DNA from: Gammaproteobacteria bacterium
GTDB lineage: Bacteria > Pseudomonadota > Gammaproteobacteria > Steroidobacterales > XN24
Assembly (NCBI GenBank): GCA_024640085.1
Contig: JAHEFR010000014.1
Coordinates: 1 to 64,000 of the forward strand
DNA: 64,000 nucleotides
Direction: 5' to 3'
This document shows positions 43,035-54,256 of the stretch, piece after piece. Positions within the stretch are counted from its first letter, which is position 1. Every line of letters starts with the position of its first letter. Below the pieces are notes generated by a model that searched no databases, was not told the origin of the DNA, and worked only from the letters and a program-made list of their open reading frames with translations. The translations under genes and the position numbers were made by a program.

Positions 43035-45164
43035 TCAGCCGGGTTCTCCAAGGAGCGCCAGGCATTGCGCGCCGAGGGGGTAGGCCTGACCGATCCCGTA
43101 TGCGTCGTCGGGGAAGGCCGCAGTCTCCATGCCGGTGTCCAGGACGACTGCCCAGGCTTCGCTCGCGATGGGCGCCGGTAGCGTGAAATCGACCGGCCCG
43201 TTTCCTGCATTGAATAGCAGCAGGAAGCTGCCGCCCGGTTCCCTGTCGTCGGGATCCCGGTGATCCGGATCGACACCGGTCCGATCCAGTAACACGCCAA
43301 GTGTCCTGCGATCGGGATCGCGCCAGTCGACCTCCGACATCTCCGCCCCATTCTCCTTCAGCCAGGTCACGTCCTTGAGTCTGGACTCCGGGTGAGCGAC
43401 CCCCCTGAGGAACGAGATACGCCGGAACACCGGATTCTCGCGGCGGATTCGGGTCAGCAACGCGACCAGCCGGATGGTCCCCGAGTCCTGTTGTCTCAGG
43501 TCCCAGTCGACCCAGGAGAGGTCGTTGTCCTGGCAATAGGCGTTGTTATTGCCATGCTGCGTGCGGCCGAATTCATCGCCGGCCATCAGCATTGGGACGC
43601 CCTGTGAAAGCATCGTGGTCGCGAGGAGGTTGTGCCTGTGCCGCCTGCGTGTCGCGAGCACCTGCTTGTCCTCGGTCTCGCCCTCCACTCCGCAGTTCCA
43701 GCTCACGTTGTGGTGATGGCCGTCGCGGTTGGCTTCCAGGTTGCCTTCGTTGTGTTTGTGCTGATAGCTGACCAGGTCCCGGAGCGTGAACCCGTCGTGG
43801 CAGGCAGCGTAGTTGATCGTCGCCGTCGGCTGGCGTCCGGGACTTCGGAAGAAGTCGCTGGAGCCTGCGATGCGCTCGGCGAATCCGGACACCATGTCCG
43901 GGTCTCCCCGCCAGAATCCGCGCACCGTTTCCCGGTAGCGGTCGTTCCATTCCGCCCAGGGAGGCGGGAACTGCCCCAGCCGGTACCCCTCGGGCCCCAG
44001 GTCCCAGGGCTCCGCGATCAGCTTGACCCCGCTGAGGACCGGGTCCTGGTGGAGGGCGGAGAAGAACCCGCCCCGGCGGTCGAACAGCGCGCCGCGGCGG
44101 CCCAGCGTCGTCGCCAGGTCGAAGCGGAATCCGTCCACGCCCATTTCCGTAGTCCAGAACCTGAGGCAGTCCATCACCATGCGCAGCACGTCCGGTTGGG
44201 AGACGTCGAGGCTGTTGCCGCAGCCGGAAAAGTTGATCGCTCTTCGGAGGTCGGCCGGGTCCAGCAGGTAATAGCACAGGCTGTCGATGCCGCGGAAGCT
44301 GAGTGTGGGCCCGGCCTCGCTGCCCTCGGCGGTGTGATTGAAGACCACGTCCAGGATGACCTCGATGCCTGCCCCGTGCAGGGCATCCACCATCTGGCGG
44401 AACTCGGTCACCGGGTCTGACACAGCATAGCCGGGGTGAGGCGCGAACATGGCGAGCGGGTTGTAGCCCCAGTAATTGCTGAGACCCATCGCAACGAGGC
44501 GCTGTTCCGACACGAAGGCCTGGCAGGGGAGCAGTTCCACTGCGGTGACGCCCAGGGAGCGGAGGTACTCCATCACTGGCGGCTGCGCCAGTCCGAGGTA
44601 GGTGCCCCGGTAGGGATCGGGGACGTCCGGGTGCAGTCGGGTGAATCCCTTCACGTGCAGTTCGTAGATAACCGTCTCGTTCCATGGGTTCCGCGGCCTG
44701 GCTCGCCCGGGACGTGCCTGGTCCAGGTCCACCACGACGCACTTCTGGACAAACGGTGCGCTATCGCGGCCGTCCGCGCCGCCCTCCTCGTCGGCGCCGA
44801 TCCCGTAGCCGAAGACTTCCGGCGCCCATTTGAGTTCACCGATGATCGAGATCGCGTAGGGATCCAGCAACAGCTTGCTGGGGTTGAAACGGTGTCCTTG
44901 CCGGGGACTGTACGGGCCATGAACGCGGTAGCCGTAAGCCTGTCCGGCGCCGAGACCGGGGACGAATCCGTGCCAGACGTCCCCCGATTTGCCCGGCAGC
45001 CTCAACACCGCGGTCTCGATCGTCCCGCAGACGTCGAACAGGCAGAGGTCGACCGCCTCCGCATGGCGGGAGAACAGGGCGAAGTTGACGCCGCCGTCCA
45101 CGCATCGGGCCCCCAGGGGGGCGGGACGACCGGCTTGGATTTCCATGTGCGGATCGGTGCTCAT
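43035..45164 (-). CDS. glgX: Glycogen debranching enzyme GlgX
   Basis: The 709-aa GH13 isoamylase-type enzyme hydrolyses alpha-1,6 branches of phosphorylase-limit dextrin. It has an N-terminal CBM48 domain, VIYELHVKGFTRLHPDVP, ILDVVFNHTAEG, GVDGFRFDLATTLGR (nucleophile Asp), LIAEPWDLGPEGYRLG (acid/base Glu) and NYAACHDGFTL (transition-state Asp). The frame is open to a GTG at 45209; ATG 45164 or ATG 45146 fits the usual N-terminus, and I use 45164. It is the third gene of the glgP-glgB-glgX run. Confidence 0.95.
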   Translation of the reverse strand: MSTDPHMEIQAGRPAPLGARCVDGGVNFALFSRHAEAVDLCLFDVCGTIETAVLRLPGKSGDVWHGFVPGLGAGQAYGYRVHGPYSPRQGHRFNPSKLLLDPYAISIIGELKWAPEVFGYGIGADEEGGADGRDSAPFVQKCVVVDLDQARPGRARPRNPWNETVIYELHVKGFTRLHPDVPDPYRGTYLGLAQPPVMEYLRSLGVTAVELLPCQAFVSEQRLVAMGLSNYWGYNPLAMFAPHPGYAVSDPVTEFRQMVDALHGAGIEVILDVVFNHTAEGSEAGPTLSFRGIDSLCYYLLDPADLRRAINFSGCGNSLDVSQPDVLRMVMDCLRFWTTEMGVDGFRFDLATTLGRRGALFDRRGGFFSALHQDPVLSGVKLIAEPWDLGPEGYRLGQFPPPWAEWNDRYRETVRGFWRGDPDMVSGFAERIAGSSDFFRSPGRQPTATINYAACHDGFTLRDLVSYQHKHNEGNLEANRDGHHHNVSWNCGVEGETEDKQVLATRRRHRHNLLATTMLSQGVPMLMAGDEFGRTQHGNNNAYCQDNDLSWVDWDLRQQDSGTIRLVALLTRIRRENPVFRRISFLRGVAHPESRLKDVTWLKENGAEMSEVDWRDPDRRTLGVLLDRTGVDPDHRDPDDREPGGSFLLLFNAGNGPVDFTLPAPIASEAWAVVLDTGMETAAFPDDAYGIGQAYPLGAQCLALLGEPG

Positions 45165-45318
45165 CTCAGACGGCGCTGCTCCCCGCTGGTCCGACCGGTT
45201 CTCCTGCACGCCGTTTCCGCCGGCGTCGGGGAAGACCTGTGAATCGTATCGTCGTCGGCGCTCCGCAGTCCAAGGAGGCGGTCACGGTTTGGTGGTCGTG
45301 ACTGCGTCCCGGGGAAAC

Positions 45319-47520
45319 TCAGGAGGCCTTCTTCAGCATCACGGCGGACAGGGGTGGCAGCACGAGACAGAGGGATGCGGGCAGCCCATGGGCCGGCATC
45401 TCGTCTGCGTCGAGCCCGCCGGCATTGCCGCAGTTGCTGCCGCCGTAGGCCTCCGCGTCGGTGTTCAGTACTTCCCGGAAGCGACCTGCCTGCGGCATTC
45501 CGACCCGGTATCCACTGCGAACGACCGGTGTCATGTTGCAGACGACCGCCACGTAGTCGGATCGGTCGCGGGCGAAGCGCATGAACGAAATGACACTCTG
45601 CTCGGCGTCGGCATGATCGATCCACTGGAATCCGGCCGGCGAATAGTCCTCCTCGTACAGCGCCGGCTCCGACCGGTAGAGGCGATTGAGGTCGCCGACC
45701 AGTCGTTGCAGGCCCCGATGGCTCGGGTCCCCGGTGAGATACCAGTCGAGTTGCGCGTCGTGGTTCCACTCCCTTATCTGCCCGAACTCTCCGCCCATGA
45801 AAACCATCTTCTTGCCGGGGTGGGCGTAAAGATAAGCGTACAGGAGGCGCAGGTTCGCGTGCTTCTGCCACTCGTCCCCCGGCATCCTGCCAAACAGCGT
45901 GCCCTTGCCGTGGACGACCTCGTCGTGGGACAGGGGCAGGATGAAGTGCTCGTCGAAGGCGTACATCATGCTGAAGGTCAGGTCGCCGTGATGGTACTTG
46001 CGGTACAGGGGATCCTTAGTCATGTAATTCAGGGTGTCGTGCATCCAGCCCATGTTCCACTTGAATCCGAACCCCAGGCCGCCGTCGTAGACCGGCCGCG
46101 AGACCTTGGGCCAGGCCGTGGATTCCTCTGCGATGGTCATTACGCCGGGATGTTCGCGATGCAGGGTCACGTTCAGCTCACGGATGAACTCGATGGCCTC
46201 GAGGTTCTCGTTACCTCCATAGATGTTCGGCAGCCATTCCCCCGTGTTGCGGGAGTAATCCAGATAGAGCATCGAGGCCACGGCATCCACCCTGAGACCG
46301 TCGGCGTGGTATTCCTCGATCCAGAACAAGGCACTGCTGATCAGGAAATCACGGACGAAGTGACGGCCATAGTCATAGATGCAGGTATTCCAGTCGGGGT
46401 GCCATCCTCGCCGGGGATCGGGATGCTCGTAGAGGGCGGTACCGTCGAAGCGGGCCAGGCCGTGCTCGTCCCCCGGGAAATGGGCCGGGACCCAGTCCAG
46501 AATCACGCCGATTCCTTTGCGGTGACACTGGTCTACGAAGTACTTGAATTCGTCAGGCGCGCCGTAGCGGCTGGTGGGCGCGAACATCGCCGTCGGCTGA
46601 TAGCCCCACGACCCGAGGAAGGGATGCTCCATGACCGGCAGCAGCTCCACGTGCGTGTAACCCATCTGTTGCAGGTAGGGGATCAGGTGCTCGGCCAGTT
46701 CCCGATAGCTCAGGTGCCTCCCGTCCGCGTGCCGGCGCCAGGATCCGGGATGCAATTCGTAGATGGAGATGGGCGTATCGGCGCGGTAGCCGCTGCCGTC
46801 CCTCGCCTCGCACCATGTCGCGTCGCCCCAGTCGTATGATTGCCGGTCGAGCACGATGGAGGCGTTCCCGGGGGGTTGCTCGCAGTAAAAGGCAAACGGG
46901 TCTGACTTGACGGGCAGGAGCTGGCGGTCCGAACTCTTGATCTCGAACTTGTACAGGGCGCCGGCCTCCAGGTCCGGGACAAACAGGCGCCAGATCCCCT
47001 CGAAGCTGCTCTGCAGCGGATGCCGGCGACCGTCCCATGAATTGAAGTCGCCGACGACGCTGACAGCCCGGGCCGAGGGAGCATAGACCGAGAACAGGAC
47101 CCCACGGGCCGACTTGCCGCCATCGCCGGCGAGGGTGATAAGGGCGGCGCCGAGGTTGTCATGGAGTCGGATCGCTTCGGGCTGATGGCTGGCGAAGGTG
47201 CCGGATCGGAACTGATAGGGATCCAGATCGTCGTGGACCTGCCCGTGTCGGGTCACCCGCAACTTGTAAGGGAAGAGCTTGCGCCGTCTTGGCCAGGCGG
47301 CGGTGAACAGGTCCGTGTCTCCGAATCTCTCCAAGAGGCCGAGGCTCTTACGGCGCGCGGTATCGACCACCTCGACCTGCTCGGTGTCCGGCAGCCATGC
47401 CCTCAGGATCAGCCCCGGTCCGTCGTCCCTGGCGTGGAGACCCAGAGTCTCGAACGGGACCGCGCACTGCGCCGCGGCCAGATCCGCCAGCGGACGGTCG
47501 CCCTCGTCATCCGTCGCCAT
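45319..47520 (-). CDS. glgB: 1,4-alpha-glucan branching enzyme
   Basis: The 733-aa GH13 enzyme makes alpha-1,6 branches in glycogen. It carries two N-terminal beta domains (about 1-220, with [17 protein letters not shown]), the catalytic barrel with [48 protein letters not shown] (nucleophile Asp), [10 protein letters not shown] (Glu) and [12 protein letters not shown] (Asp), and a C-terminal beta domain. Its length is that of the E. coli form. The gene starts 41 nt after glgP and precedes glgX. Confidence 0.97.
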   Translation of the reverse strand: MATDDEGDRPLADLAAAQCAVPFETLGLHARDDGPGLILRAWLPDTEQVEVVDTARRKSLGLLERFGDTDLFTAAWPRRRKLFPYKLRVTRHGQVHDDLDPYQFRSGTFASHQPEAIRLHDNLGAALITLAGDGGKSARGVLFSVYAPSARAVSVVGDFNSWDGRRHPLQSSFEGIWRLFVPDLEAGALYKFEIKSSDRQLLPVKSDPFAFYCEQPPGNASIVLDRQSYDWGDATWCEARDGSGYRADTPISIYELHPGSWRRHADGRHLSYRELAEHLIPYLQQMGYTHVELLPVMEHPFLGSWGYQPTAMFAPTSRYGAPDEFKYFVDQCHRKGIGVILDWVPAHFPGDEHGLARFDGTALYEHPDPRRGWHPDWNTCIYDYGRHFVRDFLISSALFWIEEYHADGLRVDAVASMLYLDYSRNTGEWLPNIYGGNENLEAIEFIRELNVTLHREHPGVMTIAEESTAWPKVSRPVYDGGLGFGFKWNMGWMHDTLNYMTKDPLYRKYHHGDLTFSMMYAFDEHFILPLSHDEVVHGKGTLFGRMPGDEWQKHANLRLLYAYLYAHPGKKMVFMGGEFGQIREWNHDAQLDWYLTGDPSHRGLQRLVGDLNRLYRSEPALYEEDYSPAGFQWIDHADAEQSVISFMRFARDRSDYVAVVCNMTPVVRSGYRVGMPQAGRFREVLNTDAEAYGGSNCGNAGGLDADEMPAHGLPASLCLVLPPLSAVMLKKAS

Positions 47521-47561
47521 GCTTGCCTCCCTTCCGGCTCGCCGCTGACTCCGTCCCGGGG

Positions 47562-50054
47562 TCAGCCGATCGGCTGGATGTTCCAGATATTCTCAGCATA
47601 GTCCCGGACGGCCCGATCGCTCGAGAACTTGCCGATGCGCGCGGTGTTGACGATGGCCTTGCGGGTCCACTCCTCCGGCCGGCCAAAGGCCTCGTCGACC
47701 CTGGTCTGGGCGTCCACATAGGCGAGGTAATCGGCCAGCACCAGAAAGTGCTCGCCGTCATTGAGCAGGCGATCCACCAGCGGCGTGAATCGCCTCAGGT
47801 CCCCCGGAGAAAACGCGCCGCCGCCGATGTCCTGGAGCACGGTGGCCAGTTCCGGGTTGCCGCGGAGGATCTCGATCGGGTAGTAGCCCTCGGCGCGTCG
47901 CTGCCGCGCCTGGTCCGCTGTCAGCCCGAAGATGAAAATATTGTCCTCGCCGACCTCCTCGAGGATCTCGACATTGGCGCCATCCAGCGTGCCGATTGTC
48001 AGGGCCCCGTTCAGGGCGAGCTTCATGTTGCCGGTCCCGGATGCCTCCATGCCGGCAGTCGAAATCTGCTCCGAGAGATCGGCTGCCGGGATGATGGTCT
48101 CCGCCCGGGACACGTTGTAGTTCGGTAAAAAAACGAGCTTGAGCAGATGGCTGGTGCGGGTGTCGTGGTTGATGACCGAGGCCACGTTGTTGACGAGCTG
48201 CACGATCGACTTGGCCACATGGTAGCCCGCCGCCGCCTTGCCGGAGATGATCACCGTCCTCGGCACCCACCCGGCGTCCGGGTTCTCGCGGATGCGGTTG
48301 TAGCGTGTCACAACGTGCAGCAGGTTGAGCATCTGCCGCTTGTATTCGTGGATGCGCTTGATCTGGACGTCGAACAGCGATTCGGTGTCCACGAGGATCC
48401 CGGTCTCGTGCTGGATGATGTCCGCGAGGCGCCGCTTGTTCTCCGACTTGACGGCGGCGAACCGCGCGACGAACTCCTCGTCGCCGGTGAGTTCCTCGAC
48501 CAGCCGCAGACGCTCCAGGCAGTTCTCCCAGTCCCGTCCGATGCGATCCGTGATCAGCGCGGTGAGGCCGGGGTTGGCTACCTTGAGCCAGCGCCTGGGC
48601 GTGACGCCGTTGGTGACGTTGACGAACTTGTCCGGATAGAACTCGTCGAAGTCCCTGAAGATGGTCTGGCGCATGAGGCCGGAATGGAGTTCGGCGACGC
48701 CATTCACCCTGCCGCTGCCGACCGCCGCCAGCCAGGCCATCCTCACCTGCCGGCCGTCGGTCCCGGATTCGTCTATCAGGGACATGCGCCGCCGGCGCTC
48801 GCCGTCATGGGGATAGCGCTGATTGACCTGATCCAGGAAGTCCCGGTTGATGCCGTAGATGATCTCGAGATGCCTGGGCACGACGCGTTCGAGCAAGCGC
48901 ACCGGCCAGGTTTCCAGGGCTTCGGGCAGCAGCGTGTGGTTGGTGTAGTTGAAGGTCCGGCGAGTCAGCTCCCAGGCCTGTCGCCAGGCCATCCCGTGCT
49001 CGTCGCACATGAGACGCATCAGCTCCGGGATCGCCAGCGCCGGATGGGTGTCGTTGAGCTGGATGGTCACTTTTTCGGGGAGTTGCTCCAGGGCAAAGCC
49101 GGTCTCCAGGTGCTCGCGCAGGACGTCCTGCAGGCTTGCACTACAGAAGAAATACTCCTGCTTGATCCGCAGCAGCTTGCCCTCCTCGGTGGAATCTTCG
49201 GGATAGAGCACGTAGCTGATCGACTCCGCTCCGCACTTGCCCGCCAGGGCACCACTGAAATCGCCCCGGTTGAAACGATCCAGGTCGATCTCCTTTTCGT
49301 CCCGCGCCCCCCACAGCCGCAGGTGATTCACGGTCCTGCCGTTGTTGCCGGGGATCGGCGTGTCGTAGGCCACCGCCTCCACGACCTGAGCGTCCCGCCA
49401 TTCGTATCGGACGTCCCCCGACTCGTCCCGGTAGGCGATGCAGTGACCGCCGATCGGGACCCGGTAACGGATGTCCTCGCGCTTGATCTCCCACAGGTTG
49501 CGCCGGGTCAGCCAGCGGTTCGGCCGCTCGATCTGTTCGCCGTCGGGCCCGATCTCCTGCTTGAACAAGCCGTAGTCGTAGCGGATGCCGTAACCGAACC
49601 CCGCTAGGTCAAGGGTCGCCATGGAGTCCAGGAAACACGCCGCCAGTCGCCCCAGCCCGCCGTTGCCGAGGCCCGCATCTCCCTCGAGCATAGCCACGTC
49701 CTCGAGGCTGTCGCCCACCTCCTTGATCAGGTCCCTGAGCTCGTGATCGAGGTCCAGGTTCACTGCGGCGTTGGTCATCCCCCGCCCCGTGAGGAATTCC
49801 AGGGAGAGATAGACGACCCGCCTGGACCCGTTGCGGCGGATCCTGTCCTGGGTATCGTGCCAGCGGGACAGGAGCCGGTCCCTGAGCACCAGGCACAGGG
49901 CGCAATACCAGTCGTACCGGGTAGCGGTCTGGGGGTCCTTGCCGATGGAATAGGCCAGCTTGGTGGCAATCGAGCGCTTGAAACCGTCCCGATCGGTGCG
50001 CAACTCAGCGAGTTGAAACGGCCGAAACCCGAGATCGACGGGATCCACTGCCAT
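47562..50054 (-). CDS. glgP: Glycogen/alpha-glucan phosphorylase
   Basis: The 830-aa PLP enzyme releases glucose 1-phosphate from glycogen chain ends. It has [67 protein letters not shown], and the PLP lysine K678 in [12 protein letters not shown]. The frame is open to 50189; the ATG at 50054 with GGAG 8 nt upstream gives the standard length. It is the first gene of the glgP-glgB-glgX run, divergent from the AsmA-like gene. Confidence 0.97.
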   Translation of the reverse strand: MAVDPVDLGFRPFQLAELRTDRDGFKRSIATKLAYSIGKDPQTATRYDWYCALCLVLRDRLLSRWHDTQDRIRRNGSRRVVYLSLEFLTGRGMTNAAVNLDLDHELRDLIKEVGDSLEDVAMLEGDAGLGNGGLGRLAACFLDSMATLDLAGFGYGIRYDYGLFKQEIGPDGEQIERPNRWLTRRNLWEIKREDIRYRVPIGGHCIAYRDESGDVRYEWRDAQVVEAVAYDTPIPGNNGRTVNHLRLWGARDEKEIDLDRFNRGDFSGALAGKCGAESISYVLYPEDSTEEGKLLRIKQEYFFCSASLQDVLREHLETGFALEQLPEKVTIQLNDTHPALAIPELMRLMCDEHGMAWRQAWELTRRTFNYTNHTLLPEALETWPVRLLERVVPRHLEIIYGINRDFLDQVNQRYPHDGERRRRMSLIDESGTDGRQVRMAWLAAVGSGRVNGVAELHSGLMRQTIFRDFDEFYPDKFVNVTNGVTPRRWLKVANPGLTALITDRIGRDWENCLERLRLVEELTGDEEFVARFAAVKSENKRRLADIIQHETGILVDTESLFDVQIKRIHEYKRQMLNLLHVVTRYNRIRENPDAGWVPRTVIISGKAAAGYHVAKSIVQLVNNVASVINHDTRTSHLLKLVFLPNYNVSRAETIIPAADLSEQISTAGMEASGTGNMKLALNGALTIGTLDGANVEILEEVGEDNIFIFGLTADQARQRRAEGYYPIEILRGNPELATVLQDIGGGAFSPGDLRRFTPLVDRLLNDGEHFLVLADYLAYVDAQTRVDEAFGRPEEWTRKAIVNTARIGKFSSDRAVRDYAENIWNIQPIG

Positions 50055-50284
50055 TGGTACTTCTCCCTGAAAAGTGTCTTGTCCGGCGGGCCCGGCTACC
50101 GTCGCCATTGCATGGATGTCGCGGCGCGGCAGAGAATGGGTACGGAGGATATCAAATTGCTGGCATCGGGAGCATCGGGGCCTTGACAAGGGCCCCCCCG
50201 GGCTGCCGGTTTCTAGATTTGCAGGCGCCGTCGTGAGTTATCATCCTCGCGGGACCAGCGGTCTCCGAAGGCACCAAGCACACC

Positions 50285-53200
50285 GTGAAACGACTTTTCG
50301 TCATCATCATTCTCGCCCTCCTCCTTGTCGCCGCGGTGTTACTGGGCGCCTACGCCTATCTGAGCGCCCAGGATGCCGAAAAGATACGTCGCACGGCGGA
50401 GGCGGATCTCGAATCCGTGCTGGGTCGGGACGTGGCCCTGAAAGGTCCCCTGACGGTGACCCTGTCGCCCCTGCCGACTATCACCATATCCGACGTCACC
50501 ATCGGCAATGCCTCCTGGGGATCGAAACCGCAGATGCTGACGGTGAAGGAACTCCAGCTGATCCCTGATCTGACGCGGTTGCTGTTCGGCAGGGTCGAAC
50601 TCCGCCAGGTCCGCATCAGCGGGGCGCAGCTGTTCCTCGAGAACGGCCCGGATGGCCAGGGCAACTGGCAATTCAAACCGTCCGGCGCGACCCCGAAGGG
50701 GAAGCTGCCGGTGCGGATCCTCTCCGTGACCATCGACGACCTCCACGTTGCCTACCTGAATCCCGCCGCCGGGATGACCCGGGAGATCGTGCTTGACCGG
50801 CTACGGCTGGGGTCTGATGGCGGTCGCGACGGGATACGGCTGGAGATCCACGGGCAGGTGCTCAAGCAGGCGCTGGCCGTGGACGGGCACCTGGGCCGGT
50901 TCTCGGACCTGATGGAAGGCCGGCCCTTCCCCGTGAACCTCCGGGCGTCGGTCGGTCAGACGTCGCTCACCATTGCCGGCCAGATCGACGACCCGGATTT
51001 CCGGGATTACAACGGCATCCATCTGCATTTCGACGCGACCGGCCAGCACCCGGTCGTGCTGATGGGCTGGACCCACATCAACATGCCCCCCCTGCAGAGT
51101 TTCTCGATCTCCAGCGACCTGGAAGGCAAGGATGGAAAACTGGCCGCCCGGAACCTCAAATCCCATCTCGCCGCGGCGGGCTATGACATGCAGTTCTCGG
51201 GCTCGGTGGACGACCTGCCCGGTCTCGAGGGCCTGGCGATCGACTTCAAGGGCACCGGGGACACCATCACCCAAGTCATGCCCTGGTCGGACCAGCCGTT
51301 CACGGCCACGGGTAAATTCTCGGTGGACGGCCGGCTCAGCGGCTCCATGGCGAACCCGAGGCTCGATTCGGTGAAGATGTCCGGCCAGTTTCCGGGAGTG
51401 ATGATGTCGCTCGCTGGCTCGGTCACGGAGTTTCACGAGGGCGGCCGCGTCGACGCCGCGATCCATTTCACAGGCACGGGCCTCGGCGACGTCGGGCAGC
51501 GCCTGCACGTGACTATCCCCGATATCGACGAGCTGGATCTCGATGGGCGGCTCTCGGGCACCCTGATCGCGCCGGCACTGGACGACATCAGGGGCACATT
51601 GACCGAGGGCAGCCTCAAGGCGATGGTTTCCGGCTCCATCCCGAAGCTGATCCCGACCGAGGACGTGGAACTCGATTTCGACCTGGGCGGGCGTGACTTC
51701 TCCGATCTCGGCGAGTTGATCGGGGTAAAGGGACTGCCTTCCACCCACAGCGCCACCGCTACCGGACAGGTCCGGGGGAGCGCCGGGAATATCAGGATCA
51801 TCATCAAGGACGGCCACCTGAAGAGACAGGACGGGACGGCCTTGTCCGCCACTGGCGACATCGCCGGGATCGGCGCCGGGACCACCCCGAGGCTGGACCT
51901 GGCGATGCGACTCACCGGCACGAACGTGAAGACACTGGACACGACCGCCGGATCGCCCATCCCCGATACCCAGTCCTACGACATCGCCGGCAGACTGACG
52001 GGGCCCGCTACGGCGCCTGACCTGGTGGACGTCGACGCCAGGGCCGGCGTGGACGACGTGACCGTCATCGTGAAAGGCCAGTTTCCGGATGTGTTGAAAT
52101 TCCAGCAGATGGACGTCAGCGTCGATGTCGAAGGCCTCGACCTTGCGGCGCTCGGGAAGAAGGTGGGACAGACGTGGCCACCTTCGAAGTCATTCAGTTT
52201 CACCGGCCGGGTTCACGAGGATGTCCAGCATCCCAGGGTCGACAGCCTGATCGGCAGGCTGGTCACGGAGCAGGCCGAGGTCAGCTTTTCGGGCCAGGTG
52301 GACGATGTCCTGGCGGGCGCGGGCTTTGATCTCGAGGTCGAGGCCAAGGCGGACAGCCTGTCGGCCTTCTTCCCGCTCGGCGGTCACGTTTGGGATGCGC
52401 TCGGGGAGAGCAGCGCCAGGTTTTCGATCGGCGGCGACGCCACCAAATTCCACGTCGAGCTGGCCGAGATGCACGCCGGGAAGTCCTCGTTTACCGGGGC
52501 GTTCACCTATTCGAAGGCGGCGCCCGAGCAGCCCCAGAGGATCGAGGGGGCATTCCGCCAGAGCGTCCTTGACCTTACTCCGTGGCTGACCGGGAGCGAC
52601 GCAAGCGCAAGCGGCATCTCGGCCGGGAAGACAGCCAAGTCGCCTCCTGCCGCGCCGTTCTTTCCTCCGACTCCCTTCGATCTCGGCTGGATACGGGATC
52701 TCGAACTGGACGTGGACCTGAGCGCCATCGAATTGACGGCCGGCAAGGATAGTCTGGACCTGGTCAACGGTAAACTCGACCTGACCGGCGGCTCCCTGAC
52801 TCTCGATCCCATGACACTGAACTATGAAGGCGCGAGCATCGACGGCGCCCTCTCTCTCGACGGCAGCGCGACGCCGCGCCTGAATCTGCAGGCCAGAACC
52901 AAAAACCTGAACTTCGGGCAACTGGCCCGGCGAGCGGGATTGTCGGACGATGCCGAAGGCCTGATCGACATGAAGCTCGATCTCGAGGCGAGCGGTAGGT
53001 CGGCACACGAGATGGCCTCGACGGCGAGCGGCCAGGTGGCCATGTTGATGACCGGAGGATTCCTCGGCGGTAAGGAATTGCCGCTCCATTTCGGCGAGAT
53101 CTTTGTGCATCTGATGCCGTGGGTCAAGGAACAGAACGGTATCGTCATCAAGTGCGGGATGCTGGATCTCCCCCTCCGCAGCGGCGTTGCGGCATTGCAG

Positions 53201-53521
53201 TTGTTCGTCCTGGACACGAAGAGCATGCTGATGCGAGGCGAGGGAAAGATCGACCTCAACAAGGAAACCTACGACCTGCTCCTGATCCCGCGGGCCAAGC
53301 ACGCCCGAGCCCTGGCCCACAAGGTGGACGTGAGGATCGTCGGCAAGCTTGGCCACCCCGAAATCCGCTATGACGCTGCCGCCGCCGGGCTTAACGCCCT
53401 GGAAGCCGCGGGGCGGTTTGCCCTGCTCGGACCGGCAGGCCTTTTCGTCAACCCGGAGATGTTCAAAAACCAGCGCCAGGAATGTGCCGAGAGCCTGGAA
53501 CAGGTACAGACCATCAAATAG
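50285..53521 (+). CDS. AsmA family envelope protein
   Basis: The 1078-aa protein has one N-terminal TM helix (about 4-24) and a very long periplasmic beta-rich part with AsmA-type N-terminal sequence (LGRDVALKGPLTVTLSPLPTITI) and the C-terminal AsmA domain (MKLDLEASGRSAHEMASTASGQV, FGEIFVHL). AsmA-like proteins are thought to form hydrophobic grooves that move phospholipids between the two membranes; that role here is inferred from the family. The start is GTG at 50285 with a modest GAAGG upstream. It is followed 76 nt later by mlaC. Confidence 0.92.
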   Translation: MKRLFVIIILALLLVAAVLLGAYAYLSAQDAEKIRRTAEADLESVLGRDVALKGPLTVTLSPLPTITISDVTIGNASWGSKPQMLTVKELQLIPDLTRLLFGRVELRQVRISGAQLFLENGPDGQGNWQFKPSGATPKGKLPVRILSVTIDDLHVAYLNPAAGMTREIVLDRLRLGSDGGRDGIRLEIHGQVLKQALAVDGHLGRFSDLMEGRPFPVNLRASVGQTSLTIAGQIDDPDFRDYNGIHLHFDATGQHPVVLMGWTHINMPPLQSFSISSDLEGKDGKLAARNLKSHLAAAGYDMQFSGSVDDLPGLEGLAIDFKGTGDTITQVMPWSDQPFTATGKFSVDGRLSGSMANPRLDSVKMSGQFPGVMMSLAGSVTEFHEGGRVDAAIHFTGTGLGDVGQRLHVTIPDIDELDLDGRLSGTLIAPALDDIRGTLTEGSLKAMVSGSIPKLIPTEDVELDFDLGGRDFSDLGELIGVKGLPSTHSATATGQVRGSAGNIRIIIKDGHLKRQDGTALSATGDIAGIGAGTTPRLDLAMRLTGTNVKTLDTTAGSPIPDTQSYDIAGRLTGPATAPDLVDVDARAGVDDVTVIVKGQFPDVLKFQQMDVSVDVEGLDLAALGKKVGQTWPPSKSFSFTGRVHEDVQHPRVDSLIGRLVTEQAEVSFSGQVDDVLAGAGFDLEVEAKADSLSAFFPLGGHVWDALGESSARFSIGGDATKFHVELAEMHAGKSSFTGAFTYSKAAPEQPQRIEGAFRQSVLDLTPWLTGSDASASGISAGKTAKSPPAAPFFPPTPFDLGWIRDLELDVDLSAIELTAGKDSLDLVNGKLDLTGGSLTLDPMTLNYEGASIDGALSLDGSATPRLNLQARTKNLNFGQLARRAGLSDDAEGLIDMKLDLEASGRSAHEMASTASGQVAMLMTGGFLGGKELPLHFGEIFVHLMPWVKEQNGIVIKCGMLDLPLRSGVAALQLFVLDTKSMLMRGEGKIDLNKETYDLLLIPRAKHARALAHKVDVRIVGKLGHPEIRYDAAAAGLNALEAAGRFALLGPAGLFVNPEMFKNQRQECAESLEQVQTIK

Positions 53522-53597
53522 GTGGCGACGGAGCCCGGGGCCGAGAATTTATGGTTTAATCTGCCGCCCCCACCGACGTTTTCCAAGGGAGCACAGT

Positions 53598-54200
53598 TTG
53601 ATCCGCGCCATCGCCATCCTGACGGGCCTGACTGCGGTCCTGGCCCAGGGGCCGGCCGCGGCCCAGCCCGGGCCCACGCCTCACCAGGTGATCCAGTCCA
53701 CCGCCGATGACCTGCTGGTGGTGATGCGCGCCCGCCGCAGCCAGCTGGAGAACGATCCGGAAGCCCTGTACGAGGTGGTGGACGACGTGCTGCGCCCCCA
53801 CTTCGATATCGCCTACGCGGGACGGCTGGTCATGGGAAAATACTGGCCCCGGTCCACGCCTGAACAACGTCAGCGATTCATCGATGCCCTGTACGACTCC
53901 CTGGTGCGCCGCTACGCCCGTGGCCTGCTCGACTACGAAGACGACACAGTCAGGGTCCTGCCGCATCCCGGTCTCATCGAACTCAATGAAGATTTCGTCA
54001 CCGTAAAGACCGAGGTCAGGACGACCACGGGAACGACCGTGCCGGTGGACTACCGTACCCGCTGGACCGATGGCGGCTGGAAGGTCTTCGACGTCATTAT
54101 CGAGGGTCTGTCCTACGTCTCCCACTACCGCGACCTAATGGGCGAAGACATGCGCCAGAATGGCATCGACGCCGTGATCGAGGAGCTGGAGGCAAGCTGA
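53598..54200 (+). CDS. mlaC: Phospholipid-binding protein MlaC
   Basis: The 200-aa periplasmic protein starts with a signal peptide (about 1-20) and has the MlaC/Tgt2 pattern: VVDDVLRPHFDIAYAGRLVMGKYW, FIDALYDSLVRRYARGLLDY, VDYRTRWTDGGWKVFDVIIEGLSYVSHYRD. MlaC carries phospholipid between the MlaA outer-membrane complex and the MlaFEDB ABC transporter. The start is TTG at 53598 with GGGAG 6 nt upstream. mlaF, E, D and B are absent from the window; mlaA lies 2.4 kb downstream. Confidence 0.92.
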   Translation: MIRAIAILTGLTAVLAQGPAAAQPGPTPHQVIQSTADDLLVVMRARRSQLENDPEALYEVVDDVLRPHFDIAYAGRLVMGKYWPRSTPEQRQRFIDALYDSLVRRYARGLLDYEDDTVRVLPHPGLIELNEDFVTVKTEVRTTTGTTVPVDYRTRWTDGGWKVFDVIIEGLSYVSHYRDLMGEDMRQNGIDAVIEELEAS

Positions 54201-54256
54201 GCAGACCGCGGGGCCCCCTCGCAGCGTATCCCTCGCCGCCGTCCCGCAAGATCCTT

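Noticed and set aside
50184-50225. TTGACA as -35 of a promoter for the AsmA-like gene
   Set aside because: No -10 element is found at 16-18 bp; the nearest candidate is about 23 bp away.
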